Part shown: piece after piece, positions 6,749-12,733 of the stretch
Layout: every line of letters starts with the position of its first letter
Numbering within the stretch: the first letter of the stretch is position 1
NCBI GenBank assembly: GCA_027066935.1
Contig: JAMOMX010000181.1
Coordinates: 1-12,733 of the forward strand
Source of the DNA: Sulfurimonas sp.
Lineage (GTDB): Bacteria; Campylobacterota; Campylobacteria; Campylobacterales; Sulfurimonadaceae
DNA: 12,733 bases
Reading direction: 5' to 3'
Position numbers and translations under genes: made by a program
The notes under the pieces: model-generated
What the model was told of the DNA's origin: nothing
The model's database searches: none
The model's input: the letters and a program-made list of their open reading frames with translations, nothing else

Positions 6749-6880
6749 GCACATACCATGAGTCGCCCATGAAATAAATATATTATTTGGAAAAAAGTCG
6801 AGGACTGTCTGAGCGAAGCGAGTTCCGCAGACTCCAAATAATATATTTATTTCATGGAAAAAGCGACGATTCGTATGTGC
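6749..6880. repeat. Long inverted repeat B: 24-bp perfect arms with extended outer stem
   Basis: The arms 6767-6790 and 6834-6857 are perfect reverse complements over 24 bp (beginning ccatgaaata and ending tatttcatgg). Outside them gtcgc (6762-6766) pairs with gcgac (6863-6867) across a 5-nt A bulge, and gcacatac (6749-6756) pairs with gtatgtgc (6873-6880). The 43-nt loop (6791-6833) carries on the minus strand the same core as repeat A (CTCGCTTCGCTCAGACAG, 6805-6822), so A and B face each other. It could form a very stable cruciform or RNA hairpin. The function is unknown. Confidence 0.7.
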
Positions 6881-6894
6881 GATTTTTTTATTTT

Positions 6895-6914
6895 ACTTTT
6901 TTTTAAAAAAAAGT
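6895..6914. repeat. 20-bp perfect A/T palindrome
   Basis: The sequence AC-T8-A8-GT is its own reverse complement. It lies 14 nt beyond repeat B in the non-coding stretch between the RES gene and the metG operon. It could act as a bidirectional terminator-like stem with T-run, since it lies downstream of genes converging from both sides. Apart from repeats A and B and this palindrome, 6420-7006 shows only AT-rich low-complexity sequence and no gene I can support. Confidence 0.4.
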
Positions 6915-7006
6915 GATAGACAAAAAGATAAAAGAAACTACATTCATAAAAGCTCAACTTACACAATAAAGAAAACAATATATTTAAAGAAAAAGCTAGG
7001 TAACTC

Positions 7007-7999
7007 CTAAAACTCCAATGTCAATTGAGTTTGCATCGATTTAGTATGATTTAAAATATTTTTGTCAGCCCCAACAATAAACGCAAAATTAAATTTATTT
7101 TGTTTTAAAATATCTATAATTTTATCTTTTTGTTCATAAAAATAAGTGTTTGAATTGTTTGATTGCATAGTTTGTGGAATAATATATATAATATTTGCCC
7201 AAAGAGCATTTTTTTGTAGATAATCAATACCTTGAGTTGCAAGTTTGGCATTTGGTTCAAAAATAAGTACACAATCGCTTGAGCCAAACTCTTTTTCTTC
7301 AAGTCTTTTATTTGTAAAAACTGCTTGAAAGTTCTCAATAGGGGCAAGTTTTTTAATTTTATAATTTATTTTTAATGATCTATATAGATGTAGTAACTTT
7401 TCTAAGTAAGGGGTAAAAAAAGGGGAGATTAATTGTCTTGCATAAAATTTATTTTCATATATAAAAGATGTTTCAAATAAAGTTTTTTCAATAATTGTTA
7501 TTTTTTCAATAATATCTTTTGGAATTGACTTAATATTTGTAAAAAGATTTTCATCAGTTAATTCTGAGCAAAATAGAAGTATGCTTCTATTGTTTATGTG
7601 CCATAAATTTTTATATAGTTTTTCGATATCGCCATTAACTACTACAAAATTTACATCAGTAGAGCATTGCATAGCTAACTTTAGGATAATTTCATCACAT
7701 CTATAAACAATCACTTCTTTTTCTATTAAGCGAAACCTGAGTAATCTTTTTAAAGCATCTTCTACATTTTTAGTTTTTATCCAAGCTATCTCTGTATCCA
7801 GAATTTGAGTTGGTCTATCAAATACTATCCCATAAGCTCCACTTTGTACTGCTTGATCTATATCTTCATGTTTTATTGCAATAAATAGATCACCACGATT
7901 TACTTTTTTGACATCAAAAACTATATTGTCAAAATCATTTACACACGGTTCGTTGACTAATGAAGCATGTGTAAGAGCTAGAATATTTTCTAATCTCAT
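7007..7999 (-). CDS. Mur-ligase-like protein without ATP-binding loop (MurF-related pseudoenzyme?)
   Basis: 330 residues; MurF is usually about 450-490. The N-terminal part matches the UDP-MurNAc-peptide binding domain of MurE/MurF: FDVKKVNRGDLFIAIK (28-43), corresponding to the 'DSRkvkpGDLFiAlkG' motif, then QSGAYGIVFD (52-61). The central domain is strongly reduced and shows no GTxGKT loop. A weaker C-terminal resemblance lies in the stretch with DCVLIFEPNAKLATQGIDYL, where MurF has its 'D.YNANP.S' motif. ATP-dependent ligation is therefore unlikely; peptidoglycan-precursor binding or a regulatory role is possible, but this is inference. The start ATG overlaps the metG stop by 4 nt (ATGA, 7996-7999), so it is translationally coupled to metG. 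It is the last gene of the operon, facing the inverted-repeat region. Confidence 0.55.
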   Translation of the reverse strand: MRLENILALTHASLVNEPCVNDFDNIVFDVKKVNRGDLFIAIKHEDIDQAVQSGAYGIVFDRPTQILDTEIAWIKTKNVEDALKRLLRFRLIEKEVIVYRCDEIILKLAMQCSTDVNFVVVNGDIEKLYKNLWHINNRSILLFCSELTDENLFTNIKSIPKDIIEKITIIEKTLFETSFIYENKFYARQLISPFFTPYLEKLLHLYRSLKINYKIKKLAPIENFQAVFTNKRLEEKEFGSSDCVLIFEPNAKLATQGIDYLQKNALWANIIYIIPQTMQSNNSNTYFYEQKDKIIDILKQNKFNFAFIVGADKNILNHTKSMQTQLTLEF

Positions 8000-9915
8000 C
8001 CAATAGGTGTACCAGCCTTTTTAAATTTTTCAGGTCTTATAAGTGATAAACCATCATCATCCTTAGCAGCAAGCAACATCCCCTCTGATAGCATTCCCAT
8101 AAGTTTAGCAGGTTTCAAGTTAGCCACAACACATGCTTGAGAACCAACAAGATCCTCTGGGGAATATGATTTTCTAATTCCAGCAACCACTTGTCTTAAT
8201 TTGTCTTCACCTAAATCTATTTGTAGTTTTAAGAGTTTTGAGCTTTTTGGTACTATTTCAGCCTCTGTAATTGTTCCAATTTTTAAAGAAGTTTCAAAAA
8301 ATTGTCCAATCTCTATTAAATTATCATCTTCATTATTATCATTATTAGATTCAACTTTATTAGGCTCTTGAAGAGGAGCTTCAGGCATTAAAGGTTCCTC
8401 TATGCGAGGAAACAGAGGCTCAATTTTTTTAATGCAAAATGTTTTTAGTAATTTTTTATCACAAATAAATTCTTTATAGCTTTCGTTATTAATTTCAAAA
8501 TTAAGGGTATCAGCAATTATATTTGTTGTTTCAGGCATTATAGGAGATAACATAATAGCTGCTTTAGCTAATATATTTGCTATTAAAGCAACGGTAGCTA
8601 ATGCTTCATCTTTTTTATCTTCTTTCATTTTAACCCAAGGTTCATACTCTTGTATAGCGCCGTTACCTAAAGCAAACAGTTTCCATAACTCTTCTAAATA
8701 ACGATGAGTTTGTAAATTTTGCATGAAATTATCTAGTGAATCTAACACTTTATTCATAATATCTAGCTCTTTAGAGTGATATTTTTGTACATCTACGCTA
8801 TCTATTTCATAGTCAGAATATTTTGCACTCATACCAATAATTCGGTTAAGTAAATTACCTAAATCGTTGGCAAGTTCAGAGTTTACTCTATCTATTAATG
8901 CTCTTTGAGAAAAATCTCCATCTTGACCAAAAGGAACTTCGCGAAGCATAAAATATCTTAAATTTTCAACTCCATAAGCATTTGATACCTCTCTTGGAGA
9001 TACAACATTACCTTTAGACTTGCTCATTTTTTCACCATCTCTAGTCCACCAACCATGAGCACCAATATGTTTAGGCAGTGGCAAATCAAGGCTCATTAAA
9101 AATGCAGGCCAGTAGATAGCATGAAAACGAAGTATATCTTTTCCAACAAATTGAGTTGAAGCAGGCCAAAAATCCATATTTTCTTCATCTTTGCCATATC
9201 CCAATGCTGTTACATAATTCATTAAAGCATCAAGCCATACATACATTACATGTTTATCATCACCTATGGAGTCTGGAAGTTTAACTCCCCAAGTAAAAGA
9301 TGTCCTAGTTACAGACAAATCACGAAGTCCACCTTTAACAAAATTTTTAACTTCATTAATTCTTGAACGAGGAAGTACAAAATCTGGATTATCTTCATAA
9401 TATTTTAAAAGCTTATCTTCATAGTTTGAGAGCCTAAAAAAATAGCTTTCTTCTTTAACCACATTGGTTGTTCTCCCACAATCTGGACAAAATCCACCAT
9501 CTATTAGCTGAGTTTCAGGAAAAAATGTTTCACAACTAACACAATAATGACCCTCATAAAAATCTTTATAAATATCGCCTTTATTGTACATAACTTCAAA
9601 TGCTTTTTTAACACCAATCATGTGATCTTCATCAGTAGTACGGATAAATTTATCATAACTAATATCAAAATCATCCCAAAGGTCTTTAAATGTTGCACTT
9701 ATTTCATCAGCAAACTCTTGAGTTGGTTTAGAGTTTTTTTGAGCAGATTCTTCTATTTTTTGACCATGCTCATCAGTGCCTGTTAAAAAATAAGTTTTAT
9801 TACCTTTAAGTCTTTCATATCTAGCCACAGTGTCAGCTATAAAAGTTGTGTAAGCATGTCCAATGTGTGCCTCGCCATTTACATAGTATATTGGTGTAGT
9901 TATATATTTATTCAA
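7996..9915 (-). CDS. metG: Methionyl-tRNA synthetase
   Basis: 639 residues. A class I aminoacyl-tRNA synthetase that charges tRNA-Met. Visible are the HIGH motif (17-20 in EAHIGHAY), TGTDEHGQK (45-53), a zinc knuckle with C125, C128, C143 and C146, and KMSKS at 296-300. The C-terminal Trbp111-like tRNA-binding domain (roughly 535-639, with KIGTI and ending in KAGTPIG) supports dimerisation. The start is TTG at 9915; there is no nearby in-frame ATG, AAGGA lies 8 nt upstream (9924-9928), and the protein begins exactly where homologues do (KYITTPIYYVN). It follows the small four-cysteine gene by 18 nt and overlaps the downstream Mur-like gene by 4 nt. Confidence 0.97.
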   Translation of the reverse strand: MNKYITTPIYYVNGEAHIGHAYTTFIADTVARYERLKGNKTYFLTGTDEHGQKIEESAQKNSKPTQEFADEISATFKDLWDDFDISYDKFIRTTDEDHMIGVKKAFEVMYNKGDIYKDFYEGHYCVSCETFFPETQLIDGGFCPDCGRTTNVVKEESYFFRLSNYEDKLLKYYEDNPDFVLPRSRINEVKNFVKGGLRDLSVTRTSFTWGVKLPDSIGDDKHVMYVWLDALMNYVTALGYGKDEENMDFWPASTQFVGKDILRFHAIYWPAFLMSLDLPLPKHIGAHGWWTRDGEKMSKSKGNVVSPREVSNAYGVENLRYFMLREVPFGQDGDFSQRALIDRVNSELANDLGNLLNRIIGMSAKYSDYEIDSVDVQKYHSKELDIMNKVLDSLDNFMQNLQTHRYLEELWKLFALGNGAIQEYEPWVKMKEDKKDEALATVALIANILAKAAIMLSPIMPETTNIIADTLNFEINNESYKEFICDKKLLKTFCIKKIEPLFPRIEEPLMPEAPLQEPNKVESNNDNNEDDNLIEIGQFFETSLKIGTITEAEIVPKSSKLLKLQIDLGEDKLRQVVAGIRKSYSPEDLVGSQACVVANLKPAKLMGMLSEGMLLAAKDDDGLSLIRPEKFKKAGTPIG

Positions 9916-9923
9916 AATTATTT

Positions 9924-9928
9924 TCCTT
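9924..9928 (-). promoter_or_regulatory. Ribosome binding site fixing the TTG start of metG
   Basis: On the minus strand AAGGA precedes TTG (9915-9913) by 8 nt. It is the main reason to accept TTG as the metG initiation codon. Confidence 0.6.
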
Positions 9929-9933
9929 AATTG

Positions 9934-10140
9934 TCAAAATTCAAATCCGCCAGTATCGCCTTTTGACATACTGTTATAAACTGATTTTACATAGTCATCT
10001 CTTATCTCACATCCAAAATAAGACTCACAATTGCTACAACTTTTTAAATTTTTCTCTTCTTGACATAAGTTGATTTTTTTTATCATTAAATCAAGATGAA
10101 TCTCAAATTTATCTAGTTCAACCTCATTAGTTACTTGCAT
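9934..10140 (-). CDS. Small four-cysteine protein conserved next to fbp/metG in Campylobacterota
   Basis: 68 residues. Cysteines C26, C35, C38 and C44 form a C-x8-C-x2-C-x5-C pattern (within LCQEEKNLKSCSNCE and FGCEIR), which suggests a bound metal such as zinc or an Fe-S centre. The C-terminus VYNSMSKGDTGGFEF is the most characteristic part. A small protein sits at the same place between metG and fbp in Campylobacter jejuni, as I recall, so it is a real gene rather than a chance frame. Its start overlaps the end of fbp by 14 nt and its stop is 18 nt before metG. The function is not known to me. Confidence 0.75.
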   Translation of the reverse strand: MQVTNEVELDKFEIHLDLMIKKINLCQEEKNLKSCSNCESYFGCEIRDDYVKSVYNSMSKGDTGGFEF

Positions 10141-10966
10141 AAACTTCTTTTACTTTCTCTATCTCATACTTTGAACCAAAAAAACAAGGAGAAGTATCAT
10201 GAATATGTTTGCAATCAATATCCATCAAATCATTTTTACCATCTATTGCTCCGCCACCAGCTATTTTATAAATAAATGCGAATGGAAATACTTCAAAAAG
10301 TTTACGAAGTTTTCCATCTGGCTTATCGCTTGTAGATGGATAACTAAAAAGTCCACCACCTTTTAAAAGTAGTTGATGCAGATCTGGAACCATTCCACCT
10401 GAGTATCTTAATCTATATCCGTCTGCAAAAAAATCATCTATCATCTTTTTGTGGTATATAGTCCAGTTTTGTTGTGTCCCACCAGGAGCCATAATTTTAC
10501 CTTTTTGCGATAAACGAATCTCTTTTATAAACTCCCAATTTTCGCCTTGGAGTAGGTGTAGTTTTGCTTTATTGTGAGCAAATACCATCTCAACTCTTGG
10601 TCCATGGACTACATAGCATGACGCTACCATTTTATCAGCTCCAAAACCACCCTCATATATACCATAAATAGTACCTACACTAAGATTTACATCTACCAAT
10701 GATGAACCATCTAATGGATCAAATGCTATATAATATTTACCATCTTTATGAAGAAGCATCTCTTTTTCTTTTTCTTCACTTGCTATGGTATGAATAGAGC
10801 TAATTCGTGAAAACTCCTCTTCAATAATCATATCACATTGAATATCGAGTTGAAGTTGGGTCTCGCCAGAACTATTGGCTTTATTAGAATAACCTATATC
10901 CTTAATATCTATAGCTTTTTTGATTCTTTTTGCACTTCTTTGAATTGCCTCAAATATATCTGTCAT
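10127..10966 (-). CDS. fbp: Class I fructose-1,6-bisphosphatase
   Basis: 279 residues, the shorter form seen in Campylobacterota (E. coli Fbp is about 332). It hydrolyses fructose-1,6-bisphosphate to fructose-6-phosphate in gluconeogenesis, with Mg2+. The metal-binding signature FDPLDGSSLVDVN lies at 82-94, SEE at 63-65, and the early GETQLQLD block at 34-41. Substrate-binding regions follow, including YRLRYSGGMVPDLHQLL and the late GGGAIDGKNDLMDI. The ATG at 10966 has an AAGG-type site upstream. It lies 19 nt after mobB and overlaps the four-cysteine gene by 14 nt, within one minus-strand operon. Confidence 0.95.
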   Translation of the reverse strand: MTDIFEAIQRSAKRIKKAIDIKDIGYSNKANSSGETQLQLDIQCDMIIEEEFSRISSIHTIASEEKEKEMLLHKDGKYYIAFDPLDGSSLVDVNLSVGTIYGIYEGGFGADKMVASCYVVHGPRVEMVFAHNKAKLHLLQGENWEFIKEIRLSQKGKIMAPGGTQQNWTIYHKKMIDDFFADGYRLRYSGGMVPDLHQLLLKGGGLFSYPSTSDKPDGKLRKLFEVFPFAFIYKIAGGGAIDGKNDLMDIDCKHIHDTSPCFFGSKYEIEKVKEVYASN

Positions 10967-10985
10967 TTAGCTACACCTTTCTTTG

Positions 10986-11489
10986 CTATATCTCTTTAGC
11001 ATTATTTAATATCCAAGATATAATTTCATCACTATTATTAAGATCAATCACATCTATATTTTTTGGTAAGTCGTAATCAGCTAAATTAATACTACCATCA
11101 GTAGCTAATGCATTCATATAACTAAAATAATCAACATCTAGCTTATCTCTAAATACGCTTATTCTTGGTAGTGGAAGATTTTTCAATCCCTCAACTAAAA
11201 GAATATCAAACTTATCAAACAATCTAATCATCTCATCAAGTTCATTATGGCGTTGTGAAAAATATGTTGTCCGAGTAGGGGAGGTTACAATAACTTCTGC
11301 TCCTGTGTCACTAAACCTATAACTATCTTTACCAGCTTTATCAAATCTAGCTTTATCACTAGGATCATGTTTTATAATTGCTACTTTTTTAGAATGCTCA
11401 TGTATTAATTTTCTTGCTACTTTTAGTATAAGAGTGGTTTTACCACTATTTGATGGTCCCGTAAAAGCTACTGCTAATCTTTTTTTCAA
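10986..11489 (-). CDS. mobB: Molybdopterin-guanine dinucleotide biosynthesis adaptor MobB
   Basis: 167 residues, normal for MobB. It is a P-loop GTP-binding protein that assists MobA in attaching GMP to molybdopterin, giving the bis-MGD cofactor of DMSO-reductase-family enzymes. The Walker A loop is GPSNSGKTT (11-19), followed by KVAIIKHD and a Walker-B-like DILLVEGLK. The start appears to be TTG at 11489 (encoding MKKRLAV); upstream is only a weak purine-rich site, so the exact start is less certain than for the neighbours. It is the first gene after the likely promoter at 11520-11527 and leads into fbp. Confidence 0.9.
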   Translation of the reverse strand: MKKRLAVAFTGPSNSGKTTLILKVARKLIHEHSKKVAIIKHDPSDKARFDKAGKDSYRFSDTGAEVIVTSPTRTTYFSQRHNELDEMIRLFDKFDILLVEGLKNLPLPRISVFRDKLDVDYFSYMNALATDGSINLADYDLPKNIDVIDLNNSDEIISWILNNAKEI

Positions 11490-11519
11490 TTTAATATCTT
11501 TTTTTTAAAAATTTAATAG

Positions 11520-11527
11520 ATTATACA
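11520..11527 (-). promoter_or_regulatory. Extended -10 promoter of the mobB-fbp-metG operon
   Basis: The minus strand reads TTTTTG-TATAAT, with TGTATAAT at 11527-11520. It is a perfect -10 with the TGn extension and a T-run in front, as in Campylobacterota sigma-70 promoters. It sits 30 nt before the mobB start in the 70-bp gap behind yggT, the only gap in this strand's gene run. Confidence 0.55.
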
Positions 11528-11559
11528 AAAAGGTAGTTTAATAAGATATAATTTTTTAT

Positions 11560-11856
11560 TTAAACTAAGCTAGCAAGTGTATAAAATAGATAATTTAATA
11601 TAACTACTACTACTTGTAAACCAATTACAATAGCCAATGGAGCCAAATCAACAGCTCCTACATTTGTATTAATATATCTTTTTACAAAAGCATAAGCTGA
11701 ATTTGTTATTGAATATAAAAATTTAACTATTGGGTTGCGTGGATCTGGATTAACAAAACTCAATAACGCAGCAATAATTATAACCCAAATATAAATACCA
11801 ATAAGATTTGTAACAATATCGCCTAAAGCTATTATCATATTTCCTAATTCACTCAT
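11560..11856 (-). CDS. yggT: YggT-family integral membrane protein
   Basis: 98 residues with two hydrophobic segments (about 9-34 and 69-95) and a short polar loop. The loop carries SFVNPDPRNPIVKFLYSITNSAYAFVKRYI, fitting the YggT repeat (W..l.sfv.p...np...fl...T.p....r), then VGAVDLAPLAIVIGL. The family is linked to cell division, cell-shape or osmotic functions in other bacteria, but the mechanism is unclear. The ATG overlaps the gltX stop by 4 nt (ATGA, 11853-11856), and a GGAG site lies about 10 nt upstream inside gltX. A gltX-yggT pair also occurs in Campylobacter jejuni. Confidence 0.85.
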   Translation of the reverse strand: MSELGNMIIALGDIVTNLIGIYIWVIIIAALLSFVNPDPRNPIVKFLYSITNSAYAFVKRYINTNVGAVDLAPLAIVIGLQVVVVILNYLFYTLASLV

Positions 11857-12733
11857 TTTATAATTTCTCCAATATAGTTTTTAATATATTTATAAATCAC
11901 AGCAATATCTGGACCATGATCAGCGCCAGTTAAAATAATGCGAAGAGGTATAAGGAAGTCTTTTTCTTTAAGTCCTGACTCTTTTATTAAATAACTTTTA
12001 AAATCACCATATTGTTCAAAGTAGGGTGCATTTTTAATTATTTTGTATAGTATATCTGATTGCTCTATAAAATCATCAGGAATAATTTTTTTTTCAAAGA
12101 TAGCCTCTATTTTTGATTTAAGTTCTTTAGTTGTACTAGCTTCTTTGAGGTAAATTTTTGCAAGTTCACCAATCTCTGCATCTGCAAATCCAACATATCT
12201 TGAAATTTCTTTGGCATCAAGCATTCTTAGATGCTCATTATTTATATATCTTAACATATTTATATCAAAGCGAGTAGGGGATTTTGATATATTATCAAGA
12301 CTAAACCACTCTATAGCTTCTTTAAGACTAAATATCTCTTTTGGAGGCTTATTTCCTGTAGATATTAAATAATTAGAAATTGCCTCTGGTAAAAATCCAT
12401 CTTCTAAAAGCTGTTTAATAGTTAAAGTATCATCACCCAAAATAGTAGGTAGATGGAGATACTCTATTTTTTTATCATAATTAAGTGAAGTTCTTATGTG
12501 ATCTTGTTTTGGAGTATTGTTTATATGATTTTCATCTATAATAACCATAGATATATCACTAAGCATATCATCAACAGCAGATGCAAAATTATAAGTGGGA
12601 GTTTTATCTTGTCTCATAATGATAAAACTATCAACATTATTTTGATAATTAGTAGGCTTCTTAATACGAATAGTAAAAGGGTTCATGTTATCTATTACAA
12701 GTTCTGCTAAAAGATTAGAGCAAGCATCGTCAT
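11853..12733 (-). CDS. gltX: Glutamyl-tRNA synthetase (GltX)-like, partial at right edge, lacking the KMSKS loop
   Basis: The frame runs from the right edge to TGA 11853-11855. The ATG at 12686 is internal: upstream codons (DDACSNLLAELVIDN) align with GluRS sequence, so the true start is outside. The visible 292 residues cover the end of the catalytic domain and the anticodon-binding part. Clear family blocks are PFTIRIKKP, VDSFIIMRQDKTPTYNFASAVDDML, NTPKQDHIR and LEDGFLPEAISNYL. Three changes stand out. HLPTILGDD passes straight into TLTIKQLLEDG, so the KKMSKR segment (about 9 residues) is missing. About 14 residues are missing between KKP and VDSF. The usual IRGEDH reads IIDENH. Charging activity is doubtful. 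The frame is unbroken, so it is a diverged paralogue or a decaying gene rather than a simple frameshift. It is coupled to yggT by a 4-nt overlap. Confidence 0.8.
   Translation of the reverse strand, partial: DDACSNLLAELVIDNMNPFTIRIKKPTNYQNNVDSFIIMRQDKTPTYNFASAVDDMLSDISMVIIDENHINNTPKQDHIRTSLNYDKKIEYLHLPTILGDDTLTIKQLLEDGFLPEAISNYLISTGNKPPKEIFSLKEAIEWFSLDNISKSPTRFDINMLRYINNEHLRMLDAKEISRYVGFADAEIGELAKIYLKEASTTKELKSKIEAIFEKKIIPDDFIEQSDILYKIIKNAPYFEQYGDFKSYLIKESGLKEKDFLIPLRIILTGADHGPDIAVIYKYIKNYIGEIIK

Noticed and set aside
6420..7006. CRISPR array or tRNA gene in the 587-bp gap
   Set aside because: There are no regularly spaced direct repeats and no cloverleaf with a TTC-type T-loop; the repeats are inverted and only two to three in number.
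6985..7012. Intrinsic terminator after the Mur-like gene (minus strand)
   Set aside because: Only a 4-5-bp stem (tagg/ccta) precedes a T-rich run; too weak to call, and the repeats further on may serve instead.
12684..12686. ATG as the start of a short 277-residue GltX
   Set aside because: The frame stays open to the window edge and the upstream residues align with GluRS, so this Met is internal.

Overview
The window is AT-rich, densely packed DNA with Shine-Dalgarno sites of the AAGGA type. The run gltX - yggT - mobB - fbp - small Cys protein - metG matches, from memory, the gene order around metG in Campylobacter jejuni. The protein sequences look most like Sulfurimonas-type Campylobacterota. 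I therefore read it as a chromosomal segment of a Sulfurimonas-like or related campylobacterotal bacterium; this is recognition by eye, not a database result.

Left part (1-5343): the last 36 codons of a probable Fic-family protein converge on rraA. A 57-bp palindromic element (714-770) follows. Then comes a tight four-gene operon on the + strand: the two subunits of the B12-dependent glutamate mutase (glmS, glmE), its presumed reactivating ATPase (glmL), and an adenylate-forming ligase that resembles the exosortase-A-associated acyl-CoA ligases. The genes overlap by 1 and 4 nt, and the ligase follows after 15 nt with its own strong ribosome binding site. No methylaspartase (mal) is present. 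The operon therefore looks like a biosynthetic use of 3-methylaspartate rather than glutamate fermentation.

Middle part (5344-7006): a stretch of overlapping hairpins, then a lone RES-domain protein (predicted NAD+-degrading toxin or effector fold) with no recognisable antitoxin beside it. About 590 bp of non-coding DNA follows. It is built from two long inverted-repeat elements that carry the same roughly 20-nt core in opposite orientations in their loops. This part looks accessory.

Right part (7007-12733, all - strand): housekeeping genes. gltX (running off the right edge) and yggT overlap by 4 nt. An extended -10 promoter after yggT then probably drives mobB, fbp, a small four-cysteine protein, metG and a Mur-ligase-like protein that lacks the ATP-binding loop. 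The visible gltX reading frame is intact, yet it lacks the whole KMSKS loop and one further internal segment, so it is probably a degenerate or repurposed glutamyl-tRNA synthetase paralogue.

The most interesting items are the glutamate-mutase plus ligase operon, the KMSKS-less GltX, the orphan RES protein with its paired inverted repeats, and the Mur-like pseudoenzyme.
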